A stretch of DNA of 17,857 nucleotides from an uncultured Hyphomonadaceae bacterium (GTDB lineage Bacteria; Pseudomonadota; Alphaproteobacteria; Caulobacterales; Hyphomonadaceae): assembly GCA_938049795.1 (NCBI GenBank), contig CALLCD010000094.1:1-17857 (forward strand), read 5' to 3'. Below the pieces are notes generated by a model. The model made no database searches. It was given only the letters and a program-made list of their open reading frames with translations, and had not been told where the DNA came from. The position numbers and the translations under genes are program-made. This document shows, piece by piece, positions 13,631-17,857 of the stretch (its first letter is position 1; each line of letters begins with the position of its first letter).

Positions 13631-15264
13631 CTGTCCTTGCAGACATGTTCAAAGCGGGGCGAATGTCCCGTTCGCTGATCATTGTGTCAGCTTTTGCGGC
13701 GCTGTTTGCGCTGGTCGGTCTGCGCGGCGTTTCGGTGGCGCTCGGCTCTGATGCGGCGCGCGGTACGGTGGCTGCGGCTGAACCCGAAGCGCATATTCGC
13801 GCCGAGATCCATGACCGCAATGGTGAATTGCTTGCAACCTCGGTCAGCGTCTATTCCTTGTTCGCCGATCCGCGCGCGATCTGGAATGCCGCTGATGTCG
13901 CCGCCGCGCTTGCCGGTGTCTTTCCGGATATGGACAGGGCGGAGCTGACCGCACGGCTTAGCAATCGTGCGCGCGCCTTTGTTTGGATCAAGCGGGGGCT
14001 GACCCCGCGCCAGCGTCAGGCGGTGTTTGATCTTGGGGTTGAGGGGCTCGGCTTTCGGGTCGAGCGCCAGCGAGCCTATCCGCGCGGGAGCCAGGCCGGA
14101 CATGTGCTGGGCCATACCGATGTTGATGGCAAAGGGCAGATGGGGATCGAGTTTGCCCTTGATGAGCGTTTGCGTAGCCATGACGAGCCGGTGCGGCTGA
14201 CCCTCGATTCCGGTGTCCAATATGTGCTTGAGGCTGAAATTCAAGCCGCTGCCGAGGCGTATGACATTGCTGGTGGCGCGGGCATTGTGCTCCATGCGCG
14301 GACCGGCGAAGTGCGCGCTATGGCGAGCTGGCCGCAATTTGATCCAAACCGCCCGAGGCTGGCGACCGAAGCGGCGCGGCTCAACCGTGCGACGGGCGCG
14401 GTTTACGAACTTGGCTCCGTGTTCAAGCCGCTAACGGTTGCCGCTGCGCTTGGCTCGGGGGGGATCAGCATGGCGGAGACATTCGATGTCCGCTCCGAGC
14501 TTGTGATCAACGGGTTCGAGATCACCGACACCCATCAAGGCCCTGCGCGTATGGATGCGGCACTGGTCCTCGCCGAAAGCTCGAACATCGGGACGGTGCG
14601 CATTGCCGAACGGCTTGGCCCCACTGGTCTTGCTGAAGCGCTTGACCGGCTTGGTCTGCTCGACCGTGCGCCGATTGAGATGCCGTCAAGCGCGGCCCCG
14701 ATCCTGCCGCGCAAGTGGACTGAGCTGTCCAATGCGACGGTGAGTTATGGGCATGGGGTCGCTGTCAGCCCGCTCGCTTTTGCGCGAGGGTTTGCGGCGC
14801 TTGGCAATGACGGCGTTGTGCCGGATTTGACGCTTGTGTCCGGCCCGCGTGATCCGGCGCGGCCTATCGTGGCTCCCTTTGTTGCGCCGGAGATTGCCAG
14901 CGATCTTGTCGGCATGCTGCGGGTCGCGGTCACCGAGGGCACCGGCAAGCGCGCCGATGTGCCCGGCTACCGTGTGGCGGGCAAGACTGGCACGGCTGAG
15001 AAACCGATTGCGGGCGGGTATTCCGAGGACCGTAATGTCAACAGTTTCGCCGCGCTATTCCCATCCGAGCGCCCTGAATATGTCGTATTGGTTGTGCTAG
15101 ATGACCCGCGGGCCGGGGGCGGACCGGGCGGCACGGCGGCCTTGAACGCTGCGCCGGTGGCAGGCCGCATTATCGAGCGGATTGCGCCCTTATTGGAGGT
15201 TGCGCCCGAGTTTGATCAGGCTGCGCTCTCCGAACGTGCCTCCCGCGAACGGAGTGTGCCATGA
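13627..15264 (+). CDS. ftsI: Septal peptidoglycan transpeptidase (PBP3/FtsI)
   Basis: A class B penicillin-binding protein that crosslinks septal peptidoglycan in the divisome with FtsW. Seen: cytoplasmic N-terminus, membrane helix (about 16-38), a PBP-dimer/pedestal domain beginning with the typical IHDRNGELLA (61-70), and a transpeptidase domain with the three active-site motifs SVFK (Ser264-Lys267), SSN (318-320) and KTG (453-455). Its 545 residues are in the normal range. All catalytic residues are intact. It overlaps ftsL and murE by 4 bases each. Confidence 0.96.
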   Translation: MTVLADMFKAGRMSRSLIIVSAFAALFALVGLRGVSVALGSDAARGTVAAAEPEAHIRAEIHDRNGELLATSVSVYSLFADPRAIWNAADVAAALAGVFPDMDRAELTARLSNRARAFVWIKRGLTPRQRQAVFDLGVEGLGFRVERQRAYPRGSQAGHVLGHTDVDGKGQMGIEFALDERLRSHDEPVRLTLDSGVQYVLEAEIQAAAEAYDIAGGAGIVLHARTGEVRAMASWPQFDPNRPRLATEAARLNRATGAVYELGSVFKPLTVAAALGSGGISMAETFDVRSELVINGFEITDTHQGPARMDAALVLAESSNIGTVRIAERLGPTGLAEALDRLGLLDRAPIEMPSSAAPILPRKWTELSNATVSYGHGVAVSPLAFARGFAALGNDGVVPDLTLVSGPRDPARPIVAPFVAPEIASDLVGMLRVAVTEGTGKRADVPGYRVAGKTGTAEKPIAGGYSEDRNVNSFAALFPSERPEYVVLVVLDDPRAGGGPGGTAALNAAPVAGRIIERIAPLLEVAPEFDQAALSERASRERSVP

Positions 15265-16700
15265 CTTTGAGAGAACTTTTCCCCGACAATTCCGAAGCCC
15301 AGCGCGAGATTGCCGTCACGGGTATGACGGCCGACAGCCGCGCGGTCAGCGATGGCTATGTGTTTGCCGCTTTGCAAGGCGTACAAGCGGATGGGCGGGA
15401 CTATATTCCGCAAGCTCTGGCCAAGGGCGCAGTCGCAGTGCTCGGCCATGATTTACCCGTTGATCTGGGTGTTCCGGTTATTGATGTCGCCGAACCGCGG
15501 CTGGCATTGGCTCAGGCGAGCGCGCGTCTTTACCCTGAGCAGCCTGACACTATGGTTGCGGTCACCGGCACCAATGGCAAAAGCTCGACGGTCGATTTCC
15601 TGCGCCAGATCTGGGCTTATGCGGGCCTGCGTGCGGCGAGCCTTGGCACGCTGGGCGCCGTTGGCCCCTCCGGCGCGATTGATCTCGGGCACACCACGCC
15701 CGACCCCGTCGCCATCCACCAGACTTTGCAGCAGCTTGCCCGCGATGGCGTCACCCATGCCGCTATGGAAGCATCCTCCCACGGGCTCGCCCAATTCCGG
15801 CTCGATGCGGTCAAGCTTGGCGCGGCAGCCTTTACCAATCTGACGCAAGATCATCTTGACTATCACCCCACATTCGAGCTCTACCGCGACGCGAAACTCC
15901 GCCTTGTCAAAGAGCTGCTACCGGCGGGTTGTCCGGTCATCATCAATGCGGACAGTGACGAGCGCCAGAGCTTTGCCGAGGCGGCTGAAACGGCCGGTTG
16001 CCCGATCATCTCCGTCGGCTGGCGCGGGCGGGATCTGAAAATCTCCGAACTGATGCCGCGCGCGCATGGTCAGAAGCTTTTCCTTGAGTGGCGAGGCGCA
16101 AAGGCCGAGCTTGATTTGCCATTGATCGGTGAGTTCCAGGCGCTTAATGCGCTCACCGCTGCGGGGCTTGCGCTCGCGCTTGGGCAATCGTTTGAGAGCG
16201 TTCTGGCGGGCATGGCGGCGCTTCAGCCGGTCAAGGGGCGGATGGAATTTGTTGGTAAAACGGCCGACGGCGCGGGTGTTTTCGTCGATTATGCGCACAC
16301 GCCGGACGGGCTCGACACATTGCTGCGCGCGGCCCGTCCACATACGGCCGGACGGCTCATCCTCGTCTTTGGTGCAGGCGGCGACCGTGACACCACCAAG
16401 CGGCCCCTGATGGGCGAAGTGGCCGCCCGCCATGCCGACGCGACCATCGTGGCCGACGACAATCCCCGCTCGGAAGTCCCCGCTGATATTCGCCGCGCCA
16501 TTCTTGCCGCTGTGCCGGACGCAACCGAGATCGGCGACCGTCGTCAGGCGATCTTTGAAGGTGTGGGCCGGCTCAAGGCAGGCGACACATTGCTGATCGC
16601 GGGCAAGGGCCATGAGACCGGACAGATTGTCGGGGATCAGACTTTGCCCTTCTCTGATCAGGACACGGCTTTGGCCGCATTGGCGGGGGAGGCGGTATGA
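15261..16700 (+). CDS. murE: UDP-MurNAc-L-Ala-D-Glu--meso-DAP ligase
   Basis: A cytoplasmic ATP-dependent Mur ligase that adds the third residue of the peptidoglycan stem peptide. Seen: the P-loop TGTNGKSST (102-110), HTTPDP, the NLTQDHLDYH motif (193-202), Lys212 in YRDAKLRL at the usual carbamylated-lysine position, and DNPR (400-403), the motif that selects meso-diaminopimelate over lysine. The wall should therefore be of the DAP type. Full length (479) and intact. It begins in a 4-base overlap with ftsI and ends in a 4-base overlap with murF. Confidence 0.97.
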   Translation: MTLRELFPDNSEAQREIAVTGMTADSRAVSDGYVFAALQGVQADGRDYIPQALAKGAVAVLGHDLPVDLGVPVIDVAEPRLALAQASARLYPEQPDTMVAVTGTNGKSSTVDFLRQIWAYAGLRAASLGTLGAVGPSGAIDLGHTTPDPVAIHQTLQQLARDGVTHAAMEASSHGLAQFRLDAVKLGAAAFTNLTQDHLDYHPTFELYRDAKLRLVKELLPAGCPVIINADSDERQSFAEAAETAGCPIISVGWRGRDLKISELMPRAHGQKLFLEWRGAKAELDLPLIGEFQALNALTAAGLALALGQSFESVLAGMAALQPVKGRMEFVGKTADGAGVFVDYAHTPDGLDTLLRAARPHTAGRLILVFGAGGDRDTTKRPLMGEVAARHADATIVADDNPRSEVPADIRRAILAAVPDATEIGDRRQAIFEGVGRLKAGDTLLIAGKGHETGQIVGDQTLPFSDQDTALAALAGEAV

Positions 16701-17857
16701 CCGAATATCTCTGGACCGCCGCAGATGCCGCCGCCGCAACGGGCGGAACCACAACGGGCGGCTGGCTCGCCTCTGGCCTGTCGATTGATACACGCTCGCT
16801 CGTCAAGGGCGATCTCTTCATTGCGCTCACCGATCAGCGGGACGGGCATGATTTTGTTGCCAATGCGTTTGCGGCGGGCGCAAGTGCAGCGCTTGTCTCC
16901 CGGCCTGTGCCGGACGCGGGCGGGCCGCTCTTGATGGTGGACGATGTTCTGCCTGCGCTTGAGGCGATGGGCATTGCCGCGCGGGCGCGGTGTGACGCGG
17001 TGCGGGTTGCGGTCACGGGCTCTGTCGGCAAGACCAGCATCAAGGAAATGCTTGCGCAGATTTTCCGTGCGGCGGGCCGTGCGCATTGGTCGGTCAAGAG
17101 CTTTAACAATCATTGGGGCGTGCCGCTCACCCTTGCGCGTCTGCCGCAAACCACCGAGCGTGCCGTGTTCGAGATCGGCATGTCGACCCCGGGCGAAATT
17201 GCGCCGCGATCGGATATGGTCCGGCCCCATTGCGCGATCATCACGAAAATCGCTGGCGTCCATCTCGAAGGGCTGGGCTCTGTCGCCGGGGTCGCTGAAG
17301 AAAAGGCAGGCATTTTCTCAGGGCTCGAGGCGGGCGGTGTTGTGGTTCTGCCTGCCGGGGACGCCTATCTCGATCTGTTGCGCACGCGGGCGAAAGAGGC
17401 GGTCGCTGACGCTGAAATCCTGACATTTGGCACCGGCGAGGCGAGCGATGCCCGTGTGCTCGATTATCGGGCTGACGGGCATGGCGCTGTGGCCGAGCTT
17501 GAAATCTTGGGCACCCGCGTTTCGGTCAAGCTGCAAGCGGGCGGGGCGCATTGGGCGCTCAATGCGGGCGCGGCGCTGCTGGCCTCTGTGGCGAGCGCGA
17601 GACTGTCAGCCAAGGAAGCTGCTGAAGCGCTCGGTGGATTTGTCCCGCCTTCCGGACGCGGCGGGGTCGAGGATTTGGCCTTGCCCACCGGCGGACATTT
17701 CACGCTGGTGGACGACAGCTATAATGCCAATCCGACCAGCATGGCTGCCGCGCTCGAAGCGCTCGCCGCGCGCCCCGCAAAACGGCGTCTCGTCGCGCTC
17801 GGCGCAATGGGCGAGCTTGGTCCGCAATCGGCCGCACTTCATGCCGGTCTGGCCGAT
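16697..17857 (+). CDS. murF: UDP-MurNAc-tripeptide--D-Ala-D-Ala ligase (partial)
   Basis: It adds D-Ala-D-Ala to the UDP-MurNAc-tripeptide, completing the cytoplasmic pentapeptide precursor. The first 387 residues are present; the C-terminus lies beyond the right edge. Seen: the substrate-domain motif SIDTRSLVKGDLFIAL (29-44), P-loop TGSVGKTS (107-114, with Val where many bacteria have Asn, as is common in alphaproteobacteria), SFNNHWGVPLTLARLP (135-150), and DDSYNANPTSM near the edge. mraY, murD and ftsW would be expected next. The start overlaps the murE stop by 4 bases. Confidence 0.96.
   Translation, partial: MTEYLWTAADAAAATGGTTTGGWLASGLSIDTRSLVKGDLFIALTDQRDGHDFVANAFAAGASAALVSRPVPDAGGPLLMVDDVLPALEAMGIAARARCDAVRVAVTGSVGKTSIKEMLAQIFRAAGRAHWSVKSFNNHWGVPLTLARLPQTTERAVFEIGMSTPGEIAPRSDMVRPHCAIITKIAGVHLEGLGSVAGVAEEKAGIFSGLEAGGVVVLPAGDAYLDLLRTRAKEAVADAEILTFGTGEASDARVLDYRADGHGAVAELEILGTRVSVKLQAGGAHWALNAGAALLASVASARLSAKEAAEALGGFVPPSGRGGVEDLALPTGGHFTLVDDSYNANPTSMAAALEALAARPAKRRLVALGAMGELGPQSAALHAGLAD

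Noticed and set aside
15918..16793. Long minus-strand open frame opposite murE
   Set aside because: It mirrors codon bias of murE; the product is Arg-rich and unlike any known family.
1..17857. Defence system, prophage, CRISPR array, insertion sequence, tRNA or rRNA
   Set aside because: No transposase, integrase, Cas, toxin-antitoxin or phage genes, no regular repeat-spacer pattern and no tRNA-like cloverleaf or rRNA sequence were recognised; apart from the regulatory regions the genes belong to known families.

Overview
The window looks like a chromosomal segment of an alphaproteobacterium. The evidence is the GC-rich coding sequence, an extensin-like protein, a GTP cyclohydrolase gene with what looks like an alphaproteobacterial folE-leader (THF-II type) RNA, a MurF with the Val-containing P-loop GSVGKT, and a perfect CtrA box upstream of the division and cell-wall (dcw) cluster. 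A stalked or budding lineage (Caulobacterales/Hyphomonadaceae-like) is a reasonable guess, but the genus cannot be read from the sequence. I see no mobile elements, CRISPR arrays, tRNA or rRNA genes.

Left part (1-5800), housekeeping and accessory genes in mixed orientation: the N-terminal half of an ABC exporter (minus, cut by the window edge), a membrane-anchored extensin-like protein (plus), cysteinyl-tRNA synthetase cysS (minus, convergent with the previous gene), folE (plus) with a strong promoter and a structured leader, a sterol desaturase/fatty acid hydroxylase family membrane protein of clearly lower GC, and a D-2-hydroxyacid dehydrogenase (minus).

Middle part (5800-11330): a secreted SH3-domain protein divergent from the dehydrogenase, with a 12-bp perfect palindrome between them; fabA plus an SDR oxidoreductase as a two-gene unit; then, on the minus strand, a DUF885 lipoprotein peptidase-like gene followed by a GPH/MelB-type MFS transporter.

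Right part (11330-end): an AT-rich, roughly 400-base regulatory region and then the dcw operon mraZ-rsmH-ftsL-ftsI-murE-murF. Every junction from mraZ onward overlaps by 1 or 4 nt. murF runs off the right edge. MraZ regulates the cluster, RsmH modifies 16S rRNA, FtsL and FtsI form part of the septal peptidoglycan machine, and MurE and MurF make the UDP-MurNAc-pentapeptide precursor.

The most interesting content is regulatory. Upstream of mraZ, within about 85 bp, there is an exact CtrA full site (TTAA-N7-TTAAC), an exact DnaA box, a CcrM-type GANTC site, and a 10-bp-periodic array of MraZ-type repeats. Together these suggest a cell-cycle-integrated, autoregulated dcw promoter. Second is the candidate THF-II riboswitch in the folE leader, with mutually exclusive alternative pairings that reach the start codon.
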